Assembly (NCBI GenBank): GCA_026122225.1
Contig: JANEZZ010001563.1
Location: 1 to 64,000, forward strand
Origin: Heloderma charlesbogerti
Lineage: Eukaryota > Chordata > Lepidosauria > Squamata > Helodermatidae
Length of the DNA stretch: 64,000 nucleotides
Reading direction: 5' to 3'
Numbering within the stretch: position 1 is the first letter of the stretch; every line of letters begins with the position of its first letter. The position numbers were made by a program, and so were the translations under genes. This document shows, in pieces, positions 1 through 11,900 of the stretch. The notes below the pieces were generated by a model that saw only the letters and a list, made by a program, of their open reading frames with translations, did not search any database and was not told the DNA's origin.

Positions 1-205
1 GGATTTCAACCTCCTACCTAGCAACCTAAATTTGGCTTCCAGGACTTCACAACTACATTTCCCCATTTTGCTGGTACCAACATGGACCACAACCACTGAC
101 CCCACCCCAGTACTATCTACTAAGCTATCTAGGTGGTGCATGATATCCTCAACCTTCGCAACAGACAGGCAATTCAACATGCAGTCTACACGCCCATCAC
201 AAAAG
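1..205 (-). mobile_element. L2/CR1-like LINE fragment, ORF1 esterase region
   Basis: Read on the - strand, this matches the ORF1 esterase coding region of the LINE at 46118-46822, including the stretch encoding VVVVHVGT and the segment after it. It is cut off at the window start and has decayed frames, so it is a dead fragment. CR1 or L2 clade cannot be separated here. Confidence 0.7.
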
Positions 206-1358
206 CAAAAAAAATCAAGTCCTGTGAGAGACAACTGAGTGGAAATTGTAGGGGAGCAGATTCAGCTAAACTTTAGGAGAAAGTGAAAGTTGTTTGGCAG
301 TGGATCAGATTGCTTTAGGAGGTGGTAGGTTCTCCTTTGATGGAGGTAGTTAAGGAAAGCCTAGACAGCCATCTATCAGGGACAGATCACACTTCATTTC
401 TCTCTCATCAGTGGTGTGACTCAGTAGAAGGCAGTGCCATTGGGAGGGGGTGGGTCCTCCTTTGCTGGAGTAGTCCAGGACCTGTCATAGAAACCCATAA
501 AAATAGATGTGCAGAGAATCTTGAAGTTTGTATGTGTTTCAGACCCATGTAGGAACATAGCTGCCTTGAGTAGACATGCTCATTCTGTTACATGAATTCT
601 ATAGGTGCCATTTGCCAAGATGGCTGACATGTGAATGGCAATATGCAATAACCCATGAACCAATGCATGTAGAAAGCTCATTTTGGTGACAAAATATAGG
701 GGGGTGGGGGTTGCTGTGGGTAGAAAAGCCATTACTAACCACTGCTACCACCTGTATGGTCTACTGGAGACATCAGTCCCCCACAGCCCAGCAGTGCCTC
801 CAGCAGCCACCTTCTGTGTTGGTTGGTCCCTTCAGAACCCAGAGAGTTTTGTCTATTAGGCAGTATAGAATTGTAATAAATAAACAGACAAACAAACCCA
901 TCCTGCTGGTAGTGGAGACATGAGGTGGAGGCCACAGTCCACAGGAATTCATTGTATCATGTGGATATCATTTTGTTGGAATGGGATGAAGAAACATGAG
1001 ACCATTTCCTTGGACAAGGAACACAAACTGGATTCAACCAAAAATAATGGATTTGAGAACCTGAGAGCAAGAACTCTCACAGTCACAGTAACTGAGCACT
1101 CACACTCCATTTCTGTCTTATCAGTGGTGTAACTCAGTGGAAGGCAGCTTCGTGTGTTCATAAACTTTAGGACTAACTAAGCCAGGTTGTGTAATTGAGG
1201 CTTAATACTGACTTTCTCTACAGTTCAGATCAGGCCAAGCTCCCCTGACCCCTCCCTGACCCATGTCAACTATGTAGCCACATCAACAAGTTCTTGAAAA
1301 CATATTGCCTCCTCTCTGCACCTGAGCCTGGAGACAAACCGAGAGGCCAGCATGTTGC
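206..1358. other. Upstream intergenic DNA with old repeat relics
   Basis: No gene is visible. A weak CR1/L2-like 3' segment lies near 310-385 (+), with words resembling the CR1 sequence at 9656-9720. A LINE/SINE-type tail (TTAGGCAGTATAGAA followed by AATAAATAAA) lies near 850-900. The remainder is not recognised. Confidence 0.4.
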
Positions 1359-2276
1359 AGAGGTGATATTTGTTGTTCAGTCGTTAAGTCGTGTCCGACT
1401 CTTCGTGACCCCATGGACCACAGCACGCCAGGCTCTCCTGTCCTCCACTCTCTCCCGGAGTGTGCTCAAATTCATATTCATTCCATCGGTGATGCTATCT
1501 AGCCATCTCATCCTCTGCCGTCCCCTTCTCCTTTTGCCTTCAGTCTTTCCCAGCATCAGAGTCTTTTCCAGTGACTTTTCTCTTCCCATTAGGTGGCCAA
1601 AATATTTGAGCTTCAGCTTCAGTATCTGTCCTTCCAATGAGCACTCAGGGTTGATTTCCTTTAGGATGGACTGATTTGACCTCCTTGCAGTCCAGGGGAC
1701 TCGTAAGAGTCTTCTCCAGCATCACAGTTGGAAAGCATCAATTCTTTGGCGCTCAGCCTTCCTTATAGTCCAGCTCTCACAGCCATACGCTGCTACTGGG
1801 AAAACCATAGCTTTGATTATATGGACCTTTGTCAGCAAGGTGATGTCTCTGCTTCTCACTATGCTGTCTAGGTGTGCCATAGATTTCCTCCCAAGGAGCA
1901 AGCATCTTTTAATTTCATGGCTACAGTCACCGTCTGCGGTGATCTTGGAGCCCAAGAAAATAAAATCTGTCACTGCTTCGATTTCTTCCCCTTCTATATG
2001 CCAGGAAGTGATGGGGCCAGATGCCATGATCTTAGATTTTTAATGTTGAGTTTCAAACCAGCTTTTGCACTCTCCTCTTTCACCCTCAACAAGAGGCTCT
2101 TCAGATCCTCTTTGCTTTCTGCCATTAGGGTGGTATCATCTGCATATCTGAGGTTGTTGATAATTCTCCCGGCAATCTTAATTCCAAACTCTGATTCATC
2201 CAACCCAGCATTTCTCATGATGTACTCTGCATATAAGTTAAATAAGCAGGGCAACAATATGCAGCCTTGTCGTACT

Positions 2277-3180
2277 TAGGGATGGCAGAGAATTCTGCCA
2301 TGGATTTCAGTGAGGCCGAATGCACTGGCATTTGGCCCCCCAAAATCCGTGGTGGAATGGCCTGCCACCCCCCGCCACCCCGCGGATTCCCCCCGGGACG
2401 AAGCTTACCTGGGGCGGATGTTCCGGATGGCGGTGGCTCCGGCAGTGGCAGTGGCGGCGGCTCTTTCGACCAGCTGCTGCAGCCGCCATTTGCATCCTGG
2501 TCTTTGCTGTGATAGGCTATGTAAGTATTTACGTAGCCTATCACTGCTAATGCAGGGATGCCTTTTGCGTCCCTGCAGAGGCTGTGATAGGCTACCTAAG
2601 TATTTACATAGCCTATCATGATAAGCCAAAAAAAAACAAAAAACAGTGTACACAAATGGCTGCAGCTATGGCGGCCGCCATTTGCATTCCCTATTTTTAG
2701 CCATTTTAGCCTACGTAAATATTTACGTAGGCTATTATGGCAAAAAAAGGGGATGCAAATAGCTTAGTGGGTGCTATTTGCGTTCCCCTTTTTTTCCCGC
2801 CGTAATAGCCTACGTAAATATTTACATAGGCTAAAATGGTTAAAAATAGGGAATGCAAATGGCAGCCGCCATAGCCGTCGCTATTTGCATACGCTGTGGG
2901 GGGGCGTTGGGGCTTGTCGTGATAGGCTATGTAAATACTTACGTAGCCTATCACGGCAGCTCGCAGGACGCAAATGGCGGCCGCTACGGCGGCCGCCATT
3001 TGCGTCCGCAGCAGCCCATCCACAGCCGGAACTCCAGCTGTGGATGGCCCTGGCTGGTGGCTATGCGGAGCCGCCGCGGAGTGGAGCCAGCCAGGGAGGA
3101 TTCCGGGGGGAGGGACGGAGTGCCTCCCCCCCACCGCGAATCACATCTGCGAAAAGGTAAGTGACTTTCATACATCCCTA
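2277..3180. mobile_element. Palindromic hAT element, copy 1 (A end left, B end right)
   Basis: Starts TAGGGATGGC and ends ACATCCCTA. The core contains at least five palindromes of the GATAGGCTACGTAAAT / ATTTACGTAGCCTATC type plus GCAAATGGCGGC / GCCGCCATTTGC palindromes. An outward frame on the - strand starts at ATG 2489-2487 and runs 27 codons to CAG|GTAAGC (exon edge 2409). An outward + frame starts at ATG 2974 and runs 61 codons to AAG|GTAAGT (exon edge 3156). There is no matching 8-bp duplication, because 1.13 kb of the host BovB is missing here. hAT assignment is by homology to copies with duplications. Confidence 0.85.
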
Positions 3181-3884
3181 ATATTCATAAGGGATATGAT
3201 TTAGGTCATACCTGAATGGTTTAGTGGTTTTCCCTACGTTCTTCAATTTAAGATGAAATTTTGCAATAAGAAGCTCATGACCTGAGCCACAGTCAGCTCC
3301 AGGTCTTGTTTTGACTGACTGTATAGAGCTTCTCCATCTTTGGCTGCAAAGGACATAATCAATCTGATTTCGATATTGCCCATCTGGTGATGTCCATGTG
3401 TAGAGTCGCCTCCTGTGCTGTTGGAAAAGAGTGTTTGCTATGATCAGCGTGTTCTCTTGGCAAAACTCTATTAGCCTTTGTCCTGCTTCATGTTGTACAC
3501 CAAGGCCATGCTTGCCTATTATCCCGGTGATTTATTGACTTCCTCCTTCAGCATTCTAATCCCCTATGATGAAAAGGACATCTTTTTTTGGTGTTAGTTC
3601 TAGAAGGTGCTGTAGGTCTTCATAGAACCAATCAACCTCAGCTTCTTCGGCCTCAGTGGTTGGGGCATAGACTTGAATTACTGTGGTGTTGAATGGTTTG
3701 CCGTGGATTCATACTGAGATCATTCTATCGTTTTTGAGATTGTACCCCAGTACTGCTTTCCCCACCTTTTTATTGACTATGAGTGCTACCCCATTTCTTC
3801 TAAGGGATTCTTGCCCACAGTAGTAGATATCATGGTCACCTGAATTAAATTCACCCATGCCTGTCCATTTTAGTTCGCTGATTC

Positions 3885-4803
3885 TAGGGGTGGATGAAAG
3901 TCACTTACCTGTCCTCGAAGGACGTTCGCGGTGGGGGGGAGGCGCTTCGCTGCTCCCCCCGCGAAGTTCAGGCCGGGGGGGGGACGCTTCCCGCCTCGGC
4001 CCGGCCAAAATTCAGGCCGGGGAGGAGGCTTCCCACCTCGCCCGGCCGCGAATGCGAAAGTAAAAAAAAAAAAAAAACGCCCCCTGATAGGCTACGTGAC
4101 GATTCACGTAGCCTATCACGGCTAGATCTGCAAAGTCAGCCATGATAGGCTACGTCAATCATCACGTAGCATATCACGGGTGACTTCAAAAAAAAAAAAA
4201 AAGTGCGTACGCTAATGGTGGCCCCCATAGGGAGCCGCCATTTGCGTTCCTTATTTAGTCGCTGTAGTCTACGTAAATGTTTACGTAGACTACGGCGAAA
4301 ATAAGGGCAACGCAAGTAGCGTTGCCCTTATTTTCGCCGTAGTCTACGTAAATCTTTACGTAGACTACAGCCACCAAATAAGGAACGGGAATGGCGGATC
4401 CCTATGGGGGCCGCCATTATCCGTACGCACTTTTTTTTTCTTTTTTTTAAGTCACCCGTGATAGGCTACGTGACGATTGACGTAGCCTATCACGGCTGAC
4501 TTTGCAAATCTAGCCGTGATAGGCTACGTGAATCGTCACGTAGCCTATCAGGGGGCGTTTTTTTTTTTTCTTTCACTGCAATGGCGGCGGCGGCAGCCAG
4601 TCGAAAGACCGGCTGCCGCTCCCGCCTCGCTCGAACACCCGCCGAACCGCCGGCCGGACCAGCCACCGGGAGGGACATTCGGTGAAGGTAAGTCCCGTCC
4701 CGGGGGGGGTTCGGAGGATTTCTCCCCGAAACTTGTTCGGGGGGCCGAACACGTTGGCGCTTGGCCCCCCGAAGTTTCGGGGAGAAATTCTCCGCCAACC
4801 CTA
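3885..4803. mobile_element. Palindromic hAT element, copy 2 (B end left, A end right)
   Basis: Bounded by TAGGGGTGG and CAACCCTA, with a perfect 8-bp duplication GCTGATTC at 3877-3884 and 4804-4811; the intact BovB at about 61675 shows the unoccupied target. The core, about 4062-4571, is one large inverted repeat centred near 4316 and itself built from smaller palindromes. Splice-donor consensus faces outward at both ends: 3909 on - (CAG|GTAAGT) and 4687 on + (AAG|GTAAGT). The A-end ATG frame is closed by a TGA just before its donor in this copy. Confidence 0.93.
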
Positions 4804-5302
4804 GCTGATTCCCAAGATGTCGATGTTCAATCTTGCCATCTCATGTTTGACCACCTCCAGCTTACCTTGATCCATTGACCTTACATTCCAGGTTCCTAAA
4901 CAATATTGTTCTTTAAAGCATCATTTTCTTTTCACCACCAGACACATCCACAGCTGAGCATCCTTTCGGCTTTGGCCCAGCCGCTTCACTCTTTCTGGCG
5001 CTACTTGGAAATACCCTCTGCTCTTCCCCAGTAGTATATTGGACACCTTCCAACCTGAGGCTGAGGGGCTCATCTTCCGGCGTCATAGCTTTTAGCCTTG
5101 TGATATGTTCCATGGGGTTTTCTTGGCAAGAATACTGGAGTGGGTTGCCATTTCCTTCTCCAGTGGACCACATTTTGTCAGAACTCTGTGCCATGACCTG
5201 TCCCTCTTGGGTGGCCCTGCACGGCATAGCTTATGGCTTCACTGAGTTACGCAAGCCGCTTCGCCACAACAAGGCAGTGATCCATGAAGGGGAGAGGTGA
5301 TA

Positions 5303-5639
5303 CTACTTCCCCCTTATAATTATCATAATAATGGTGATTTGTTCTTCTTTCTGCCAACCCTCAGGGGCTTTTTGTAAAGATCACCTTTGAGTCAAGAAAC
5401 ATAAACATGAGGTAATGTCTTGAAACTCTACCAAAAGGGAATGGTAGATCAATATTCTGTTCTGTGCCACTGAGAGTCTGGGCTGAGATTGAGGGTAGGT
5501 GGGGGCTGTGCTGATGTGCAGTTTAATAGAATCTCCTTTGGATCTGAAGCCTTCCCTGGCTGGACTCATTCTACATGAGTAAGTGATCCCAGCAGCCTGA
5601 GTCTTGTGAGAGAGTTTGGTTTCTAATACTTAGACGGAT
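5303..5639 (+). other. 5' flank of V2R-A
   Basis: Single-copy-looking DNA between the BovB and the first coding exon of V2R-A. It must hold the proximal promoter or 5' UTR if transcription starts nearby, but I see no convincing TATA box or other named element. Confidence 0.35.
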
Positions 5640-5908
5640 ATGTTGCTAATAGCAGTCACGAGGGAGATGGTGGTAGTAGGCAGACCCAAAATGGGCCTGG
5701 TGCTGCAGATTCTGTTGCTGCTGCTCCTGCCCAATGCAGCATCTGGGATGCTGAAGATAAAATGCCCCTTGTCTTTGAGAAAGGATCTAAATGCACCATT
5801 GAATTGGTACAAGCCAGGAGACTACCAGATCAGTGGGATCATATCTCTAATATTTCCTGCGCTTCAACCACCTGTCTTCAATGAGCCTCCCTTTATCAGG
5901 ACTGATGG
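5640..5908 (+). CDS. V2R-A exon 1: signal peptide and N-terminus
   Basis: Contains two in-frame ATGs (5640 and 5691). The second, [15 protein letters not shown], starts a clear signal peptide ending near AASG and is the more likely start. The mature N-terminus has the V2R-typical Cys and a [11 protein letters not shown] segment, like [11 protein letters not shown] in V2R-B. It ends GATGG|GTAAGT in phase 2. Confidence 0.9.
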
Positions 5909-8900
5909 GTAAGTAATTCTGTGTTGGTAGATCATAGAATCATAGAATCATAGAATCATAGAACAGTGGGGTTGGAAGGGGCCTACAAGGCCATCAAGTC
6001 CAACCCTCTGCTCAGTGCAGGAATCCAAGTCAGAGCATCCCTGATAGATGGCTGTCCAGTCTCATCTTAAATGCCTCCAGTGTGGGAGAGCCCACCACCT
6101 CCCCAGGTAATTGCTTGGCCTTCCTCTCTTTGGCAGCCTTTCAAGTACTTGAACAGCGCTATCCTATCTCCCCTCAGTCTTCTCTTCTCAAGGCCAAACA
6201 TGCCCAGTTCCTTCAGTCTCTCCTCATAGGGTTTTGTTTCCAGTCCCCTGATCATCTTTGTTGCCCTCCTCTGAACCCTCTCCAGTTTGTCTGCATCCTT
6301 CTTAAAGTGTGGTGCCCAGAACTGGACAGATGAGGCCTAACCAGTGCTGAGTAGAGGGGAACTAGTTATGTTATGTTACAACACCTGAGATATTATGTTA
6401 TGACACCTGAGCCTAATTTCAAAAGCCCCAGATGTTCCTATCTACAGACGTTCCTTTATGAACACAAAGAACCCAGCTAGTGCACAGCCTCAAAGCAGTC
6501 TGGTAGGATTTGTGTGAACATATTCTAGTACAAGTCAGGATTTCAAGCATAATTCTAATGGGTACTGGCTGAGATTCAGATGGTTCTTCCTTGGCTGCCC
6601 AGCCACAAAGGGCTATTCCTTTGCTTTCTCTCCTAAAGAGCTTCATTTTGAGATTGTAAATGTTGCTGAATGTGTTTTTAGCGACCAGGTCCAATGTGAA
6701 ACTGAACACATGGTTAGTTTTTAAAGGAGGGAATGACTACAGTTAGGCTACTAGCTCACCAGCTTTAGTTGCCACTGGAGGGCAGGCTAAGGCAATGTTG
6801 TTGTTGTTCAGTCGTTCAGTCGTGTCCGACTCTTCGTGACCCCATGGACCATAGCACGCCAGGCCTTCCTGTCCTCCGCTCTCTCCCGGAGCGTGCTCAA
6901 GTTCATATTCATTGTATCGGTGATGCTATCTAGCCATCTCATCCTCTGCCATCCCCTTCTCCTTTTGCCTTCAGTCTTTCCCAGCATCAGGATCTTTTCC
7001 AGGGAGTTTTCTCTTCACATTAGGTGGCCAAAATATTTGAGCTTCACCTTCAGGATCTGTCCTTCCAATGAGCACTCAGGGTTGATTTCCTTTAAGACTG
7101 ACTGATTTGACCTCCTTGCAGTCCAGGGGACTCGTAAGAGTCTTCTCCAGCACCACAGTTCGAAAGCATCAATTCTTCAGTGCTCAGCCTTAGGGGAGAT
7201 GGTGCACAGACAGAGGCAGCAATTATTGGTGTGAGGGGTGAATTTCCCTGTATGACACGGCTTCCACAGTCACTCTCAGTGTGAGTAAGAAAAAGACAGC
7301 TTCGCTCAGGGTGTCAAACCATAAGACCATAAGAAGAGCCCTGCTGGGTAAGACCAAGATCTTGCCTTTTTTACAATGGCTGCACACTGGGTTGACATCT
7401 TCACTGAGCTGTCCACCACATCCCCAAGATCTCTTTCCTGGTCGGTCACTGCTAGCTCAGATCCCTTCAAGCTATACTTGAAGTTAAGTTTTTTTGCCCC
7501 AACATGCATCACTTTACACTTGCTTTGTGTGGTGGTTGTCTTTGGTGGGAAATCTCTATTTGCCTTGCAACAAGATTCGTTTCCAGCCTCCAACAGACAC
7601 AAGCCATTATGTGGACATCAGATACTGGATCTGGATCTCATGTACGATGAGTACATTTCTAAGAGGAATATGAGTACAATGAGTATAGTTCAACTGTCCT
7701 CCTATCTCCTCCAACCAAACAAGCTTTTGAAACAATATAAAAGGAAGCTTCTGTTTACAGGACTATACCAAATACAGAAAGGCCTGGAAAGGCCTGGAAA
7801 GCTGAATAGTCAGGAAACTGATATGTTGTTTCGCTGAATGGAGAATGACCATGCCACATATGGTTCATTCCAGGAATATGTACATATCATACTGGCACAT
7901 CTTGTCTTTCCTGTTTGCCACCCAGGAGGTCAGACAGAATCCCAGGCTCTTACCCAACATCACCCTGGGTTACAACATCTATGACAACTACTGCGATCCA
8001 AGAATGACTTATGATGCCATGGCCGACCTTCTCTCAACTGGTCATAAGAACATTCCAAACTACAGCTGTGGAAGAAGAAATCGTCTGCTGGCAATTATTG
8101 AAGGGGCTGAAACTGACATTTCCAAAGATATTTCAACCATGCTAAGTATCTACAAAATCCCACAGGTATGAATGGGATAAGATGGGGAGAAAGCTGAGTA
8201 TAATCTAGGGCTGTGCACTGCTTTGGCCCATGGCCCAAACCCTGAGTCGAAGCGAGCTGCTTCGGGTCACTTTGAGCCCCTTCCAAGGAGGAGCGGAGGG
8301 GGCACGACGTGACCCAGAGCAGGTTGGGAGCTCTCGGAAGCACTCGGTGTGCTTCGGAGCTTTACCCCCCCCCAGCCCAGCCCCCCGGTGTCTTCTGAGC
8401 CGCCTTCTCCGCCACTGTTGCTGCCGCTGCCTTCTCCTCACCGCCACCACCTTCGCTGCCACTGCCACCACCCGCTGCTGCTGCCCTCCGCCACACCGCC
8501 ATCTCCTGAGGCCTGGACGTGCGGCGACTCATCTTCTTGCAGGGAGTTGCCATTTTTAAAATGGCGAGTCCCTGCAAGAAGAGTCGCTGCATGTCCAGGC
8601 CTCAGGAGCTGGTGGCAGTGGCGGGCGGCAGTGGAGAAGGTGGCGGCAGCAGTGAGGATAACCTGGTGGTGGAGAAGGCGACAGCTGTGGCGGAGGAGGA
8701 GGAGGCCCAGGTAAAGAGCTGGGGGTTGCGCAGGGGTGTCAGGGGGGGACCCAAAGCGGGGTTCACCATAGATTCATAGAATCATAGGGTTGGAAGGGGC
8801 CTACAAGACCTTTGAGTCCAAACCCCTGCTCAGTGCAGGAAGCCTGATTCCCAGGTGATTTCCCATCCTAGTACTAACCAGGGCTGACCCTGCTTAGCTT

Positions 8901-11900
8901 CCGAGATCAGACGAGATGATCGAGACAGGGCAGTCACCTCCAAATCCCGCTTCAGGTTCAGGGCCGAGTTGGGTCGGTGGGGCCCCAAATCTGCCCAAGC
9001 TGAATCGGGCCCACCTCAGAAGGCGCGAAGCGGCTTCCGAGTCGGATCGGAGGGTCCCTGCACAGCCCTAGTATAATACTACTGTGGAATCTCTCCAGAG
9101 AAGTTGGTGAGGTGAAATAGGCATTAAAGTGAGGCAGGAGGCAGACAGTCTTGCAGAGACTGGAACAGTTTTATTTGTGTGTTTCCTGATGAACTAGCCC
9201 TTTGTTGTGATCATTCCAAAGCAATTTAGCTTCCCTGGGAGTAAATGCATAGGTATTTTTGTCCTGCTAGCTCCTCCAATTAAACAAGCTTGCCATTCTT
9301 TTGAAACAATACAGAAGGAGCTTTCCCTTTATAGATGCTGATAGTGTGATAAGTACACTAAGTACACACTATGAACAGCAAACACAGACGATCCATCCCT
9401 CCCCCCGGAATCCTCCTTGGCCGGCTCCACTCTGTAGTGATTCCATGGAGCCGCCGGCCAGCTCTGAAGCACCAGTGATATGGCATGGCAGCAGTATCGC
9501 TGGCACTCCGGAGCCGGAGGATCCGGCCGAAGGGGATTCTGTGGGGAGGCGGAGGTAAGTGCTCTGTTCTGCCACGGACTCTGGGAGGAGGGGCGGATTC
9601 TTTAGAATCCGGCCTCATTGGGGTCCGTGGTGGAATTCTCCACCATCCCTACTGATTACCTCAGGAGGTGGTGGGCTCTCCCACACTGGAGGCATTCAAG
9701 ACGAGGCTGGACAGCCATCTGTCAGGGATGCTCTGACTTGGATTCCTGCACTGAGCAGGGGGTTGGACTCGATGGTCTTGTAGGCCCCTTCCAGCCCTAC
9801 TAGTCTATGATTCTATGACCACCTCTCCCCATATGAACCTACCCAGACCCTGAGGTTGGGTAGCTTACTTATGGCCTGATCATTGCAGGGTGTTTTTGTA
9901 GAGTTCATTCTAGGTGGTAGATGGTGGGAAATATTTGGCTGTTTGATCAGTATATTGTGGATGAACACTTTTAGTATTGTATTGCTATTAGACTAGGTTT
10001 TATTATGCCTACTTATATTTATATTATTGTGTTATATGGATTATGGATTTGATATGAACCAACCCACACACTACATTTAGCATCTAAGGCCCTCCTCCAA
10101 GTGCCTTCTCCAAGAGATGCTCAGATATGGCAACAAGGGAGAGTGCCTTCTTGGTGGTGACCCCCCAATTGCCCACCTCACACCACCACTGTTATCTTTT
10201 CAGCACTCCTTTAAAATTGCCCTCTTCTCTCAGGATTTTGAAAAGTGATGCATAAATTTAATACATGAAATGAAGGAATTAGCTCTCCCTTCCTCCCACC
10301 CCTTGCAGAGCAAAGAATCAATGGCATCAGCGTCTAGAAACCCGAAGCAGAAAATAATAAGCCCTCCATAGCGCCTCTCATTCTCAGGGTAGAAAAGATT
10401 CAAGCCCTAAATCTAGGCCTACAGACTTCTTATATTTGCCAGGAGACACTCTCTTAAACCAGGCTTGTCCTTTTTTTAATTTTTAATATTAAAATATCAA
10501 GAGAACATGAGAGCATAAGAAGAGCCCTGCTGGATCAGACCAATGGTCCATCCAGTCCAGCGTTCTGTTCACACAGTGGCCAGCCAGCTGTCAACCAGGA
10601 ACCCACAAGCAGGGCATGAGTGCAACAGCACCCCTCCCACCCATGTTCCCCATGGGCTCACTGCCCCTGATTTTGGAGGTAATACATAGCCATCAGGACT
10701 AGTAGCCATTGATAGCCTTTTCCTCCAGGAATTTGTCTAACCTCCTTTTAAAGCCATCCAAATGGGTGGCCATCACTACATCCTGCGGTAGTGAGTTCCG
10801 TAGTTTATCTCTGCGTTGTGTGAGGAAGTCCTTCCTTTTATCTGTCCTGAATCTCCCACCAATCAGCTTCATGAAATGACCCCACTGGGTTCTAGCATTT
10901 TGAGAGAGGGAGAAAAATGTCTTCCTATCCACATTCTCCACACCATGCAACATACTCAGAGCAAAGCTTACACATGCATAGATTCAAACACACGATACAT
11001 CCAAAATCACATTAAAGTAAAGCCTAAGCCAAGTAAAAATCAATTTTGATGGCTTACTGGTCTTCTCCTACAGGCTATTAAAAAGGGGTAGCTACTCCAT
11101 AGGAGAGTTCCCATTTTCTGTGTTCTGAATTTCCTTTTGTTTCCTTTTATTACTCTTAAAGAGGTCTAGATTATTTCCCATTCGTTTATTTATGTCCCAT
11201 TAAGACACATTCCTAAGGATACATTTTTATTCTGAAATCAACTACGTGCTAAAATCCAAAGCTCTTAGTAAGATTAATGATTACAAGAACATTCTTATAA
11301 TAACATGTCTGAATCCCATGACATCTTACAGGTATGTTTGTCATGAAAGAATTCTTTCTACTACTATATGCTGTCCATGTGTTTGTTATCTCCCAAAACA
11401 AATTTATTCGGTTTATAATCTGAAAGATTCTTCCTCGATTCCTTATCTGATCACATTCCTAATTTTATGGTACTTTTATAGCCCCGTGGGTGTTCAAGTC
11501 AACACCCTTTTATAGCCCCGTGGGTGTTCAAGTCAACACCCTCATGTCAACATCCTATCTGCTTTTATCAGATAAGACCACTGATGGGTGCTTGCCTATT
11601 ACTAATACCCTTGAATCTTCTGGCTACATCTGGAAAGGCTGAGTGAAAAGACATGTTTTTTTCATTCCTGCTTCAATCTGTATAACACTGGAACTTGGAA
11701 CTGCATTATTGGGCAGTATCAAATTGGCACTTACTATGCACAGCCAGTCCCACCAGCCCTGATCTACAAGCGGGCCCTACCGCTTTCACAATGCAATATC
11801 ATGCTTCGAGGGAAAAGCCCTAAAATGAGTGGAAACACTCATTTCTGGAATCGGCAGGGCTCCAATGACCTCCCCGCCTTCCAGAAATGAGCATTGCACA

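Larger units (their letters stand above)
1369..5292 (-). mobile_element. BovB (RTE) LINE, near full length, carrying two hAT insertions
   Basis: Three blocks (1369-2276, 3181-3884 and 4804-5292) align in order with the full-length BovB at 58929-62157. The 3' end, with the BovB phrase GTCCGACTCTTCGTGACC, is on the left. A 10-bp target duplication, AGAGGTGATA, flanks the whole at 1359-1368 and 5293-5302, which shows one insertion event. The gap between blocks one and two lacks about 1.13 kb of BovB (equivalent to 59850-60976) and holds a hAT element instead. The second hAT interrupts the element cleanly with an 8-bp duplication. Coding capacity is lost. Confidence 0.93.
8206..9070. mobile_element. 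Second hAT-type element, TIR TAGGGCTGTGCA
   Basis: A perfect 12-bp terminal inverted repeat, TAGGGCTGTGCA / TGCACAGCCCTA, with near-perfect 8-bp duplications GTATAATC (8198-8205) and GTATAATA (9071-9078). The middle is a fold-back around GCCATTTTTAAAATGGC (8550-8566), which creates two divergent ATGs. The + arm reads from ATG 8561, [10 protein letters not shown]..., for 50 codons to CAG|GTAAAG (8710). The - arm reads [12 protein letters not shown]... toward a GTAAAG near 8362. A CR1/5S chimera is inserted at 8768-8930. No transposase is encoded. It lies in intron 2 of V2R-A. Confidence 0.88.

Noticed and set aside
2510..2960. Regularly spaced palindromic repeats resembling a CRISPR array or integron attC sites
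   Set aside because: The spacers are themselves repeated and palindromic, the context is a vertebrate hAT element with terminal repeats, and no cas or integrase gene is present.
2215..4878. Many overlapping GC-rich open frames of 60-140 codons on both strands
   Set aside because: They follow from low stop density in GC-rich palindromes. Only the short frames that end at outward splice donors are reported, and those as hypotheses.
7556..7837. Extra V2R-A coding sequence upstream of exon 2
   Set aside because: The open frame has no V2R motifs, and V2R-B shows that exon 2 begins at the AG just before 7874 with matching phase and length.
8846..8930. A functional 5S rRNA gene
   Set aside because: Only part of 5S is present, with many changes, fused to a CR1 tail inside a transposon.
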